Below are positions 1 through 11,755 of a DNA stretch of 64,000 bases, piece by piece. Source of the stretch: Helianthus annuus (lineage: Eukaryota > Streptophyta > Magnoliopsida > Asterales > Asteraceae); assembly GCF_002127325.2 (NCBI RefSeq), contig NC_035449.2:77153504-77217503 (forward strand), in the 5' to 3' direction. The notes below the pieces were generated by a model. The model saw nothing but the letters and a program-made list of their open reading frames with translations, was not told where the DNA came from and made no database searches. Both the position numbers and the translations under genes were made by a program. Position 1 is the stretch's first letter, and each line of letters begins with the position of its first letter.

Positions 1-16
1 TAATACTTTTATTTTG

Positions 17-316
17 GAGTTAATTACTGTTTTCGTCCCTGTGGTTTGTCAAAAATCACTATTTCAGTCCATTAGTTTAAAAATTGCGATTTCAGTCCCT
101 GTGGTTTCACTTTCGTTACCATTTCAGTCCATGTGGTTTCACTTTCGTAACCACTTCAATCCATTATTCTGTTAAGTACAGGAACTGAAATGGTTACGAG
201 GTGGACTGAAATGGTTATGGAAGTGAAACCAGAAGGATTGAAATCGCAATTTTTAAACTAATGGACTGAAATAGTGATTTTTGATAAACCACAGGGACGA
301 AAACAGTAATTAACTC
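17..316. mobile_element. MULE-type MITE with perfect 9-bp target duplication
   Basis: A 300-bp inverted-repeat element. It begins GAGTTAATTACTG and ends with the reverse complement, and the arms pair through most of their length. TTTATTTTG at 8-16 and at 317-325 is a perfect 9-bp duplication, the size typical of Mutator-like transposons. Each arm is made of diverged units of about 45 bp around the phrase CAGTCCCTGTGGTTTCAC. It has no coding capacity, so it is non-autonomous. It lies at the outer edge of the large MULE that begins about 20 bp further on. Confidence 0.85.
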
Positions 317-337
317 TTTATTTTGGGTCAAGATATA

Positions 338-480
338 ATAGAAAGTTTATATCAATAGGAAGGATAGGAAGCAATCCGGTACGTCCAATTGCATTATTAA
401 CGGCTAAGATTAAAACCAAATAAAAAACCCTCATTTAAACACGTTGTTCGGGCTTTCAAGGGTATTATCGTCAAATTCCA
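338..480 (+). repeat. Left terminal inverted repeat of the large MULE
   Basis: Shares ATAGAAAGTTTATAT, a GGATAGGAA block, a CGTCCAATTGCAT block and a GGGTATTatcGTCA block, in order, with the reverse complement of 28,190-28,310. Identity is imperfect, as expected of an old element. 481-1,264 holds no gene that I recognise: it is an AT-rich leader, followed from about 960 by the ATTGCGTTTTA repeats. Confidence 0.6.
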
Positions 481-959
481 ACAACAACCGCTCTTGTATA
501 TACCAAAAAAGCTTCATAAAAAATTTCATTACGTTTTACATTTCGATTGAAAGAACACACACATTCAAATTAGTGAGAATCAAACTCCATTGAACTTCAT
601 AGCATCATCGAGAGATAATTTGAAGGTTTACCTTTGACTTACTGAAAAGAAATCCATATCGCAAAACCCTAATTCATCAAAGAGGCAAAAAAACATCATA
701 TGAAGAAAACATCGATCAACAAGGAAAAATTAGCGAAAAATCAACAATGAAAGAACAAACTAGTAGAATATGAAAAGAGATTTCTGATAATGGTAATTTG
801 ATATATGTTTTCCTTTTAAACTGTATTCTTTTCAATAAATTACGTTTTGTAAGGTAGAATATAACCTAATATTCCCTAATATTAAGTATAAACTGTTACT
901 TAATGAGTTTTATCTTATCATTATATTTGTTTAGTTAGGTTTGTTGTTAACGATTGTTT

Positions 960-1240
960 TTTATATTAAAACTGTGACCTACTACTTTTTATCTTAATAT
1001 TGTGAACTAATGCGTTTTATCTTAAAATACTAGTAGAAAACAAAAAGAGATTTATGATAATGGTAATTTTACACATTGCGTTTTATCTTATTTTTTGTAT
1101 TTTCTTAGTTATATATGTTGTTAACTATTGCGTTTTATCTTAAAACTGTGAATTACTGCTTTTTATCTTAAAATTGCTAACTAATGCGTTTTATTTTAAT
1201 AATGTATTATACATTATTATGTTTTAAACTGACTTTGTTT
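960..1240 (-). repeat. Cluster of ATTGCGTTTTAT motifs (left end of MULE)
   Basis: At least four close copies of ATTGCGTTTTATCTTA or one-base variants (near 1,008, 1,074, 1,126, 1,185), plus weaker ones, spaced about 50-60 bp in AT-rich DNA. This is the reverse complement of the TAAAACGCAAT motif that recurs from 17,880 to 28,010, so the motif flips orientation between the two sides of the element. Confidence 0.75.
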
Positions 1241-1264
1241 CATTATTCTCTTTAAGATAAAACA

Positions 1265-1914
1265 TAACAAGAAAAAAAGAAAAGGAGAACAAAGAAAGCG
1301 GTGATTGAGACTTTAGAAGATGAAGATTCTGTTTCAAAAGAGAAAAATACTGAGAGTTATAATTCTGAATAGTTCTGAATAACAAAAAATAAATTCAGGT
1401 AACATAAATCACAGAAAACATAATTCTATGAACAAATATTTGTTTCTAATACACTTGTATATATCAGATGATGATTTTATTGATCTTCCACTAAGAGTGA
1501 AAAAGACAAAAAAAAACATCGTTATTTCAGCAAGTGAGAAAAATCAAGCCAAGAAAAAGGAAGAAAAGTCAGATAATGTGAAAGCAATGAAAAAGAGATC
1601 ATTGAGGAAAGATAAAACACAAAAACAACAACCTTATTATGAATACGATGGAAGAAAAATCAACATAAGATGTGCAAACAATTGGCAAAATAGCAAAAGA
1701 AACATGTGAGAGAAATAGGATTTGGCAGCGCACTATCAATCAACTTGCAATCAGTTCCACGCAAATATGGATATTAGCTAATAAATAACTTTGATGCTGA
1801 AAACGATATGATAAATACCGGAGATGAAAAAATTAAGATTACGGCTGATTTGATTCTAAAGTTATTTCAAATACTAAATGGCAAAATAAAGATTGAGGAA
1901 AAATTGAGGCCCAA
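1265..1914 (+). pseudogene. Ulp1-like protease, N-terminal part (broken by LTR element)
   Basis: Several frames of this stretch carry the N-terminal region seen in large plant Ulp1-like (C48 family) proteins encoded by MULEs. After a lysine-rich segment (1,428-1,709, with SDDDFIDLPLRVKKTKK at its start) come fragments that read REIGFGSALSI, then NNFDAEND, then KIKITADLILKLFQILNGK, in linked frames with a stop between them. The coding stretch ends abruptly at 1,914, at the CCCAA duplication of the LTR element. The same protein resumes at 16,785 (DTDLIIKFLRGQF). Family assignment rests on the order of these short blocks and on the catalytic segment at 19,960. The gene is non-functional: there is a stop at 1,707 and frame changes after it. 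Confidence 0.6.
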
Positions 1915-2875
1915 TGATGCGCGTGTAGTGTAATATATTTTAGGTATATATTTTAAGCCCATTTTAGCCAAGTTTTAAATTTATAAAACACGATATTTAC
2001 TAACACTAAACACACATATGGGCAAGTGCAGCAATCGTGGACGTAGTATAGTGTTGGTAAGATACCGAGGTCGTCCAAGGACACAAGAGCTTTTAGTACC
2101 GGTTTATCATCAACGTCTAATCAAATCAAAAGTTAGAAAAAAGGTTTTTAAACTAGAAAAATAAAACTAACTAAAATGCTGAAAAATAAAATAAAAATAA
2201 AAACAGATAGACAAGATGAATCACTTGGATACGACTCGTGTGTAGAGTAACCTTTGATTATTTCCGCACTTTTGCACTTTTTAAGAGATTATCTTAGTTA
2301 TTGTAGTAGGCCCCTCTTTTGAAGGTGACGTTACCCTCAACCCAGTAGTTTGAGTCAGCAAGGATACAATCCTAAAGGGTCGGATTATTGAAAGATAATT
2401 AATTAAGTTATTAATGCATAATGTGGTAGGCACCTCTTTTGAAGGTGACGTTACCCTCGGCTAAGTAGTCTGAGTCAGCAGGGATACAGTCCTAAGTAGC
2501 CGGGTTAAAGTTTTAGTAGTAGTTTAACTTATGAGGGGATCAAAGAGTTTGGACCCCCGCCATCCAATACCGGTGGGTATTGAAGGAGGTCCTACTAAAT
2601 TTCACCCAGGTCCTTTGCAGGATCTATACACTGAACAATGGCAAGACTCTTACCAAACCGTTCCCTTAACCCCCGACCAGGTAGCCAACATATCTCCATA
2701 TAGACCGTGGAGATATGAATGGTGAAAATCTTTTATTTTATATAGACAGTAAAATAATGCCAAGACACCATAGACAAACGATAAGGAAGAATCACCTTCA
2801 ACATAAGAAACTAGTTATTAAAGTCATTAATACATAACCAAATAAAAAGTGGGAAAAGATTAAAAATAAAAAGTA

Positions 2876-4456
2876 GAGAAAAATGCCCGGATAGTCCCTG
2901 TGGTTTCGCCTTTTTTCACCTATAGTCCCCAAATTTCTAAAACTACCTGAATAGTCCCCAAGTTTTCATTTTTTGTTCCCGGATAGTCCCTGGGTCTAAC
3001 TTCAGTTTGTTTTCTCGGTTAAGGAGGGTGTGAAATGACAAAAATACCCTTTCCTTAAAAGGCCAAACCATAGGGACTATTCGGGCATCTTCTTCATATT
3101 TATTTATAAAACCCCATATTATCCCTTTCTCTTCATCCCTGCTCTCTCTTTGGTATCACCACCACCATCACCTCCACCTCCACCGCCGCCATCATCACTA
3201 ACCACTACCACCATCATCATAACCACCCCTGCCACAACCACCACTTAACACTACTTCTCTCTCTTCCTTCTCTACCATATTCACCCTTCACCGTCACCAC
3301 CTATCACAACCACCAGCCGACCAGCCCCACCCACCCCACACCCTCTTCTAACCCCACATCTCTTCTGAAACATATCTGAAATCATACCATCGAGTGTAGA
3401 TGACGGAATTGGTTCGATTTGCAGGTACGATTAGGGCTTCGATTAGGGATTTCTACCGGTAGAGACGAAGGGGTTTTCTGCCAGGTAGAGACGAAGGGAT
3501 TTTCTGCCAGGTACGCCGCCGCCGTGTGCGGCGGCTCCCTTTCCTTCTCCGATCTCATCCTGGTTCTGTCGGTGGTCTTCAACAGTGAAGAACCGAGGTG
3601 GGGGGGGGTGTCTTGCCTGTAAACGTCGCCCGGATCTGGAATCCGGTGACCGGATTTTGTGTAAGGTGAGAGGGAGATTGAGAGGAATGTGAGATGGATC
3701 AGTTCTTCAATTGATTTGTCTGTGTTTTGTTTGATAAATATGTAGATGAGAGCATTTGGGAGGGAAACAAGTGTTCAGCAGATGTGTTTGTGAAGATAGG
3801 GTTTTGACGTGTCAATTGTAAGTAGATTTAGACCTTTGCAACTGTGAACTAAAGTGATGATTATGCCAAAAATCTGTAGTGACTATTTGATGATGTGAAC
3901 TTGTTCTTTTTGATTCTGACATTAAATCCCAAATACACATGATGCGACAATATAATGGCAGGCCAGTGGTGATGGCAGGTGGTCGTCCGATGGTGGGCCA
4001 GTGGTGTTTGCAGGTTGCAGGTTGTAGAGACAAAGAAACAAACAGGAAGGGGAGAAGGAGTGGGGGTGGGGGGGGAGTGATGATGGCGATGTAGTTTTGA
4101 GGTCGGTTCGGGACCGAGCCCAACTTTTATCGTAGTTGGCCTTTAGACGGGCGGATTTTCTCTGAAACCGTGGCGGTGATGGTGGAGGGTGGAGGTTGAA
4201 GATGAAGTGTGGTGGTGGGGTTTTATAAATAAATATGAAGAAGATGCCCGGATAGTCCCTATGGTTTGGCCTTTTAAGGAAAGGGTATTTTTGTCATTTC
4301 ACACCCTCCTTAACAGAGAAAACAAACTGAAGTTAGACCCAGGAACTATCCGGGAACAAAAAATGAAAATTTGGGGACTATTCAGGTAGTTTTAGAAAGT
4401 TGGGGACTATAGGTGAAAAAAGGCGAAACCAAAGGGACTATCCAGGCATTTTTCTC
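2876..4456. mobile_element. 1.58-kb MULE inserted in the LTR, with empty site in the sister LTR
   Basis: Begins GAGAAAAATGCCCGG and ends with the inverse; the terminal inverted repeats run about 230 bp (2,876-3,110 against 4,238-4,456). Flanks are TAAAAAGTA (2,867-2,875) and TAAAAAGTT (4,457-4,465), a 9-bp duplication with one mismatch. The sister LTR has the empty site at 16,019-16,027, a single TAAAAAGTA, which fixes both the boundaries and the duplication size. The 1.1-kb centre is GC-richer, with CCACCA-rich DNA near 3,150-3,350 and ORFs of 66-103 codons that I do not recognise. A captured gene fragment is possible but not shown. Confidence 0.88.
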
Positions 4457-4700
4457 TAAAAAGTTTTACACTAAACACTTGTCTTCACCAAGTGATGTAA
4501 GAGACTTAGGCAAACATTGCCTTTGATTGTCAAGAACTCTTACGATCAATCTTGGATCCCGAGACAACTCACACACTCTATGATGGACAATGGATGATGG
4601 TGGTGGATGATGGCGTTGTGATGGTGGTGGGTGGTGGGTGGTGGGTGAAGTGTGAGAGAGGTGGTGTGCCAAGGGATGAGTTGCAAGTGATCCAAGCACT

Positions 4701-4712
4701 CCTATTTATAGG
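4701..4712 (-). promoter_or_regulatory. TATA box of the Tat/Athila-like LTR
   Basis: CCTATAAATAGG when read on the minus strand, the direction of the element. It is conserved in the 5' LTR near 16,257-16,268 and in the solo LTR near 26,140-26,151. Confidence 0.6.
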
Positions 4713-4726
4713 CTGAACAGAAGCTC

Positions 4727-5025
4727 GGCCACGACCCCGTGTCCATTGGGCACGGCCTCGTGTCCATCATCCTCTCTTTCTTCATTAATTGCAGTTTGTC
4801 TACATTAGTTGACCACGCCCCCGTGTCCCCTGAGCACGACCCTGTGTGCAGAAGCGTATCTGTACTATCAGGATTTCCCTAGATCCTGGGAATCTTAGAG
4901 TTGACCACGGTCCCGCGTCCGCTGGGCACGCCCCCGTGGTAGGTGATAGAAGCTTCTACAACTTTGTCTTTTCTGCTGACACTTGGCCACGCCCCCGTGC
5001 TCACTGAGCACGGGGCGTGTTCAGC
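4727..5025 (-). repeat. Array of CACG(A/G)CCCCGTG dyad motifs in U3
   Basis: Eight or so copies of CACGACCCCGTG, CACGCCCCCGTG, CACGGCCTCGTG and similar, often in pairs separated by about 8-12 bases. Each is a near-palindrome with CACG and CGTG arms. In the direction of transcription the array lies just upstream of the TATA box. The same motif is in the other LTR (16,280-16,530), the solo LTR (26,165-26,420) and the internal leader. Confidence 0.75.
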
Positions 5026-5275
5026 CTTCTGTTCTCTTGTTTTGCTTGGGAAGATGCTGTGGGGGGGGGGGGGGTCGGGCATGCCACGTTTGTTCCTTTT
5101 CTTGTATTTATGTTAGATTTAGCTGCCTTTTTGCTTCTTTTGTTCATTTGAGCTCATTTAATCCTGAAAATACAAAAGGAAGACAAAAACACACTTTTTC
5201 CAACATTAGTACTAAAAAAGGGTTAGTTTTATGCCACAATTGATGTAATTTATATGTTGCATTTTGTGCACATCA

Positions 5276-5290
5276 AAGACCCCCACACTT
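5276..5290 (-). other. Polypurine tract of the Tat/Athila-like element
   Basis: AAGTGTGGGGGTCTT on the minus strand, directly before the 3' LTR. 5,291-6,367 continues the untranslated interior up to the nested gag-only element; I recognise no gene in it. Confidence 0.75.
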
Positions 5291-6367
5291 GAATCTTTGC
5301 TTGTTCTCAAGCAAAACTCTTTATAATGTTGCTTTACACTCCCAAATGGACTGGGTAGAAGAGAAGGTTTTTTGGGCTTGTCATAGAGTGTCGGGATTTC
5401 CAAAATTCTTAATTAAATTTTATTTTCATTTATTCACAATCCTATTCGTCATGATTTATTAAAAACGTTTCATAAGATAAATTACTTATTAGGGCATAAC
5501 ATGCCTTTTTGAAATTCCATTTATATACAAGTTCACATACCTCACGGGGGAATCAGTCAACACTCAGCCGAAGATGTATTTTAGTGAATCACTCGAGAGC
5601 GGCATGAAACTTACTCCTACCATAAGCTTGCCAAACAATCAATCCTCCTCCTTTTTAACTATACACCTTTGTAAATATCAAGAGGACTTTTTGGGTGAAG
5701 GGTTAGGCTTGGGCTAAAGGTGGGTGGTTGGGTTAGTGGTTAGTAAAAGGGCGAAAAGCGTAAAAAGCGTTGGTTTTCATAAGACTCGTTATTTTTCCAA
5801 ACTTTTTATTTTGATGAAGCATTCCTTTCAAACAAAGTTGTTTTTGATAAACTTGTTTGTTTATTTCTTTGGCTTCATCCTCAAATTTTTTTTAACCAAG
5901 TCATAAGAAAAACCGAGCTTTGTTACTAAAATAAAGGGTTTAAAATGAAAAAGGGTTTAGGTGGGTAAAAAGGGTGTTTGGTTTGGGTTAAGAAATGAAA
6001 AGGTTTAGGCTCAAAGGGGTTAACTAGGGGGATTTTGGGTAGGTGGTAAAAAAAAAAGAAAAATAATGGTGTAGAAATAAAAAGGGTTAGTCCTAATGCC
6101 TCCATCATTTACTTACTCGGTTTTAAGTTGGTAAGGACCGGGAGTGTATCGTCATGGCAAGTTCTAGAGTCGTACGAACCAAGCGGCTATTCACACAAGA
6201 AACGAAAAATGAGCATTTAGTTTAAAGATGTGTATTTGTATGCTCAATAAAGGCTCAAAACTCACTTTTTGTGGGAATGGGTTTTTATGTGATCAAGTAT
6301 ATATAATCAAATTTTAACTAAACTTGTCATGCCGTTTCATAATTTTCTTATGTTGGTTCTTTTTATC

Positions 6368-6833
6368 TGTAGGATCGTTATACGACCTGACGAGTCGATC
6401 AGAAGAGTGCTTAGACAAAATCAGAGGCGGAATTCATTGATTCGGTCTTCGTGTAGCTTGATTTCACTATTTAACGTCTCTTTTATTGATTTGCTGACAA
6501 ATTACAAGTTCCGGAGACAAACTGGCAGGGCTTCGCCGTACATACACACTGACTGTTACTGATCTGCTTGAATGACACCCCTATATATAGGAGTCATGGG
6601 TTCGCTTATATGGACATGTCCATATAAGCGAACCTCATATGATCAGATAAGCGAACCTACACTCATATGACCATATAAGCGAACCTATTATGAAGACACA
6701 TAAGCGAACCTACAGTTTTGACAGATAATCGAACCTAACTAGCTTATGTGTTTTTCTGACTTTTGTTCACTGTACAATCAACCCTAGCCTAAGACTCGAA
6801 CGAAGATGTAGTCGACAAACAACTGCACCAACA
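6368..6833 (-). repeat. 3' LTR (type A) of gag-only copy A
   Basis: 466 bp, TGTAGGATCG...ACCAACA on the + strand. It contains a palindromic TATA region (6,581-6,592, CCTATATATAGG) and a group of TAAGCGAACC motifs at 6,599-6,735, upstream of the TATA box in the sense of the element. Confidence 0.88.
6599..6735 (-). repeat. Perfect 36-bp palindrome and TAAGCGAACC repeats in U3
   Basis: 6,599-6,634 is a perfect 36-bp palindrome whose arms are GGTTCGCTTATATGGACA and its reverse complement. Three or four further copies of AAGCGAACC or a one-base variant follow at intervals of about 30 bp up to 6,735. Confidence 0.85.
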
Positions 6834-6845
6834 GACTCCCCCTTG
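6834..6845 (-). other. Polypurine tract of gag-only copy A
   Basis: AAGGGGGAGTC on the minus strand, directly before the 3' LTR. The 1.9 kb between it and the gag frame (to 8,766) has no gene but repeats the same purine tract near 6,971, 8,253 and 8,384. Confidence 0.8.
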
Positions 6846-8766
6846 AATGTTGACGGAATCTTCAGTGAGAGTCTTCAAACATTGATAGCTCTTCAATCTT
6901 GATCGGTCTTCTTCAGGAACTCTTCTTGGAATCTTCTACCCGGATCTTTCTCTGGCTCTAACTTTCATCAGACTCCCCCTATCATCATGCTGGGATCGCC
7001 GTCTGGAAATCGTTATCACCATTGAAATCAACTCCTGGCTTTATCAGTTTAAACTTCTTCTCAGGTTCTGATGTATCTCCTGGCTTTCTGTAGCAACAGG
7101 ATCAGAAACCTGCACAACTCAAACAATCTATCACAAACAAACACAATTGTGATTCAACTTAATGAATCAACTAATCATTTAAGAATATTCAAGAATCTTT
7201 CACATTTAACAATTTATTAACTTTCCAAAATCTGATTAATCATTTCAAAACACTTTAACCAAACCAACTGTTCATCTTGTTTAGCCTTTGAAATTTTGAA
7301 TTTCAGCTCCCCAACATCAGTTGTCGAAAATCTTTTTGAATTTTTCAAATATGAAACACAAATGCAATAACATCAATTAAAATGCAAAAATGAAATATAT
7401 ACAAACATATTTTTGTGAGTTTGTGCAAGAGGATCATATCAGCTGCTGACTAGACACTAGCACCGTTAAGCTGTTATTTCATTTTAAGCTTTTAAACAGT
7501 TCGCGTTGATTGTCGATATATTGATCCACTTAAATTCTCACAAAATGTTCAACCTGTTCGGGATACAGATTTAGTATTTTAGAACTTAAACATCTACATG
7601 TGTCCCACCTCAGTATATACTCCCGTATCCAGACCCCAGTATTCAGTCTTACAGGTGAGTATACCACAGCTGATATCTGTTAAGGGGTTATGTGCGAGGG
7701 CCGTGAGAGCTCAGGTCGATACTTCCGTATACGCAGAGAGATGACGGCTTCGACTTTTGGTGAGTCCCCTTTAGAGGATCTTTTATTACAACAACAAAGA
7801 TTATCAATTTTATTGTTTAATCCGATTACTGAGGGCGAGCTTATGTTTCAAAGCTTTTTGCAGAAAGTATTATTCGGGGACTAGGTCAGTATTTCCATAC
7901 AGCAGAAGTCCCGGGATAATACCCCAGATATCACTGAGCATAAAGACCTAGTATCTCAGAATACGGGACCCTTCAAACAGGATTTCAGGGGTTACCTATA
8001 TATCCTGGAGGTGTTCCCCACGTAGACGTAAGTGAAATTTATGTTTATATCCCAAACTAATCTACTAATTCTGTGAAAACCTATCGACACATCTTTAGCG
8101 AGACTGCTTAATTGCATTTATACATTACAAATCTTTAGCGTACTGTGCCAGTCTAGCTGATGTACTATAATTTCCCCTATTTGCACCAAAACTCATTTTT
8201 AATTTTTCAATGTTTTTTACATTTTCAAATTTTCAAATTTTTTAAAAATTTTACTCCCCCTAAAATCAAAATATGTTTCAATTTTGATTTTCTGGGAAAA
8301 TTTGAAACAAACTGTACAAAAAATTGACAACATGATATCGAATTGCTTCGATTCGCCATCCACTTGACGTAAACAATCAGAACTCCCCCTCTCAACAAAC
8401 TATTTTCCCATTGTGATCTTAAAACACTTAAGTTTGTTTTAATCAAAATGGTTTTTTCGGAAAACTTAGTTTGTTTACCAATTATTTGTAGATTCTGGGG
8501 ATCAAATCATGTAGTTAACTCAAGTTCAATTTAATGACCTTGATTAACCACTTGTAGGATTGATCTGATTCAAAATCTGAACCACTTGAATCAATCACAA
8601 ACAAACCTTTTACCTTTTGAATGAATGACGTTACCGAATAAAATTTTAAGAAAGATGCCGATTCATGCTCCACGCTTACCAACCTGGGAACTCCGGCAAG
8701 TCAGGTTTTTCTATTTGAACAGATTCACCCAAGCCTGACGGTCCTTGGGTGATTTCGAATTCTTGT

Positions 8767-11129
8767 TCAACAATGGTGGAAAATTTGCATTTCCATTGTT
8801 AAACCAGAATTCTCCTTTTTTATCTCAACCAATGGCTCCTCTGGCTTTGATGAACCAGAATCATTGCCTGCAGGTGGCTTGTCTGACTTTGACCTGTCAG
8901 ATTCATCGCCGACCATTTTCTTCTTCTTCTTTTCTACTTTCGTCCTCAGATTTGTATCTGATGAATTCGTCTGGCTTAACTTGGCATTCGAAGGAGTCGA
9001 TTCATCAGAACTTTTATTTTTATCAACAGATGAACCCGAGGACAAGATCTTCTCGAGATACTCTCTCGCCTTCTTCCTCTTTTTCCTCAGTCTGTCTTTC
9101 TGCCCCTGTGAAAGTTTAACTTTCTTTTCTTGAATTGACTGTTTTTGAACTTTAGGTTTTAGAACCTTCTGTTCATGGGGCTTGACTTTGACTGGAATCT
9201 TTGCCAATTTCTGAGACTTAGCCCTCAATCTTTCATTCGATCTCCTTGGGCAATCTCTGGTAATGTGACCTTTGATCTGACAATTGTAGCATCTTCTGGT
9301 CTCATAACTCCAATTCCGACAGTTAACAGCAATGTGTCCTTGATAACTGCATCGGTAACACACTCTGTTATCGTACCGTATACCACCTTCACACCAAACG
9401 CTCAGATCATGGCATTGTCTGGCTTGGTGATATTCCTTCCTCATGTTTACTGGATTTTGCTTTTGAGCACTGTGGTCCAACCTGCACCACTTATTACCCA
9501 CACTTTCTGAGTTTTCATTTTTTACTTTTTGTAATTTTTCATTGCGATTGGATGATCGATCTGATGAACTTTTATTATCTTTTTGTTTCTGTTCCACTTT
9601 CTTCTTCAAAGGTTTTTGTTTAGAACATTCACCTTTTTCAGTCGATTGTAGAACAGTTTTCTAAAATTTTTCTTTTAATTTTAAAAACAATTTTTGTTTT
9701 TCTAATTTTTCATTTTCATCATCAGATTTTTCATCGCAATCTTCAACTTTGACATTGTCAAAGTTTGTGACATCGTCACTTATTGGAACTGAATTGATTG
9801 GTTTTGGACAGGGAAACTTCAAACTGTCTGATGCAGTCACAAAACCTATCAATTTCTTCTCAAGTTCATCAATCTTGTTTCTTGAATTCTCAGCTTCATT
9901 TTCAAGCTGAGATATTCTTTCAAGATGAGACTTGATAGATTTTTCATTCTCATTTTTCACGTTTTCAAGAACAGATTTTTCATTTTCCAAAACTTTTATC
10001 TGTTCTTGAAATTTCGCTTCATTTGCTCTCAGATTCTTGTTTTCCAGCTTAATCCAGAAATCTTCATTTTTTGAGGATTTCTTGTTGCTTTCAAGTTCTT
10101 TTTCTAACTCTTTGTTTTTCTTTTGAGCACATTCACATTCTTTTTCAAGTTTAATAATTTTCTGAAGATGGGAATTGATCAATTTTTGCTTTTCAATGTT
10201 GTTTTGACTAAAAATATTTCTCCCATCTTCAAGAATTTTTATTTGATTTTGAAATTCTTTTTCACTTTTTGTTTTTTCAATTTCAAAACCTTTAACTTTT
10301 TCTTCAAAAACTTTTTCTTTTTCTTTCAACTTCTTGTTTTCAAATGTCAAACTGTTCAAATTATTTAACAGTTTGTCATTTTCGGCTTTCAACTTCTCAC
10401 AATTTCGTTTCAGAATAAGAATCTGCTTATCATCAGCCTGTTTCTCATCTTTCAACTTCTTGAACTCCAATGCCAAACTTTCCGCATCTTTCACGAGTTT
10501 GTCATTTTCAGTCTTAAAGTTGTTACACTTTATCTCTGCCTTGTATGTTCCTGCACAAACAATTTTAACAAACTCAAGAGGTTTTAAATTTTCATCAATA
10601 TAACATCCTCTTTTATAATCATACTTCATGTTTTGTTTTGCAGCAAAACATATACAGATTCTTTTATTAATCTCAGTAATTACATCCAAATTGATTTTAT
10701 CCAGATTTCCCAGATTCAGTTCATCTAGATGCTCTTTGATTTTATTCATCAATATCTTCTTCTTATCAAGATTTTCATAATGACGTTTTTGAAGTTTACT
10801 GATGAAATCAGATGGATGTAATTTTGAGAATTTAGGCTTTTGTTTTAACTTCTTAAAACATCATCCCATTCGGCAGGTAAAGCAGCTTCCAACTTTGATA
10901 TTTTTTCAGTATCTGTCAAATTTAATCCAAACGATTTTAACTTGTCCATCAGGTAATCAAATCTTTTTTCCATCTCTTTCAAGCTTTCATTCTGTTGACA
11001 AGCAAAGTTTTCAAGTCTAAGAATCCAAATCCTCTTATCATCTTGATCATACAGACTTGTACGATGCCTTCCAAATCTATTTAAACTTTCAACAAACTTA
11101 TTCTCTTCTTTATCAAACATTTTTGTCAT
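8767..11129 (-). pseudogene. Gag-like protein of gag-only copy A: gag core, long coiled coil, two CCHC zinc knuckles
   Basis: Read on the minus strand from 11,129. An N-terminal gag core (10,845-11,129; KRIWILRLENFACQQNESLK) is followed by a long Lys/Glu-rich heptad coiled coil (9,661-10,752) with many KLENE-like segments, then a basic region with two CX2CX4HX4C knuckles, CYRCSYQGHIAVNC and CYNCQIKGHITRDC (about 9,265-9,370), and a basic LRKKRKKAREYLEKIL stretch. This is a capsid-like and RNA-binding protein and nothing more. The unit is broken by a frameshift near 10,840 and a stop at 9,661. The whole would be about 780 residues, longer than usual copia gag, because of the coiled coil. Copy B at 59,626-61,325 is homologous. 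Nothing downstream resembles pol. Confidence 0.8.
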
Positions 11130-11159
11130 CGTTCAAATAATCTCGACAAATTTGTTGTT

Positions 11160-11545
11160 CACAAAAGCGAAGCACCACTATGACAGAAAAGCGAACCACA
11201 AATTGTTCAAATAAGCGGATCACTTATTGTACAAATGAGCGAACCAGTCTCAGTCCAATGAGCGGACCAGAATTAATCACTATGAGCGAACCAGTAAACA
11301 ACCTCACGAGCGAACCTGACCACAACCCAATGAGCGAACCTGTTTGATGTCTATTGGAGCGGACCAGATTGTTTCAATAAGCGAACCACTTGAACGAACC
11401 AAAGTGCAATTTGGAACGGACCTATACACAAAATGTCTCTAAAAGCGGATCTCTTGAGCGAACCTAGGTGCTATTTGGAGCGGATCTACTAAAATGTGTC
11501 CAAATAAGCGAATCTATCCACTGTCCGAATAAGCGGACCTAAGTT
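11160..11545 (-). repeat. Leader array of AAGCGAACC / GAGCGGACC motifs
   Basis: About 17 copies in roughly 370 bp of (A/G)AGCG(A/G)ACC followed by A or T, spaced about 20-28 bp, for example AATGAGCGAACC and AATAAGCGGATC. It lies between the primer site and the gag start. The same core is in the type A LTR at 6,599-6,735. Confidence 0.85.
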
Positions 11546-11741
11546 CGAAGCTGTTTTGATCCATTTTTAGTCCATAATTTTGTCTGAAACTTTCAAGGGT
11601 TTGTCTATGTCTAACAACACGTAATCTGTGCAATTTTGACCTAATTCTGACCGTGAAATCTCCCTGAACCAAGAAAAGAAAGTGTAGAAATCAGAATTTT
11701 GAGCGAAAATCGAGCTAAACGGTAAGAACTCTTCCTCTTGA

Positions 11742-11753
11742 GCTCTGATACCA
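11742..11753 (-). other. Primer-binding site, initiator-Met tRNA
   Basis: GCTCTGATACCA on the + strand is the complement of TGGTATCAGAGC, the usual copia primer site. It is two bases from the LTR end at 11,756. Confidence 0.88.
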
Positions 11754-11755
11754 CT

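Larger units (their letters stand above)
1915..5275 (-). repeat. 3' LTR of the Tat/Athila-like element (contains a MULE)
   Basis: Starts TGATGCG and ends GCACATCA on the + strand. Without the MULE it is about 1.77 kb. It carries about 220 bp (2,333-2,553) that the other LTR lacks; that loss in the other copy has ACCC microhomology at its ends. A TATA box (CCTATAAATAGG read on the minus strand) lies at 4,701-4,712, with an array of CACG..CGTG motifs just upstream of it (4,727-5,025). A run of G near 5,056-5,071 is shared with the other LTR. Confidence 0.88.

Noticed and set aside
2531..2725. 64-codon ORF beginning MRGSKSLDPRHPIPV
   Set aside because: It is LTR sequence; the matching part of the other LTR (15,700-15,880) carries a deletion and base changes with no sign of coding constraint.
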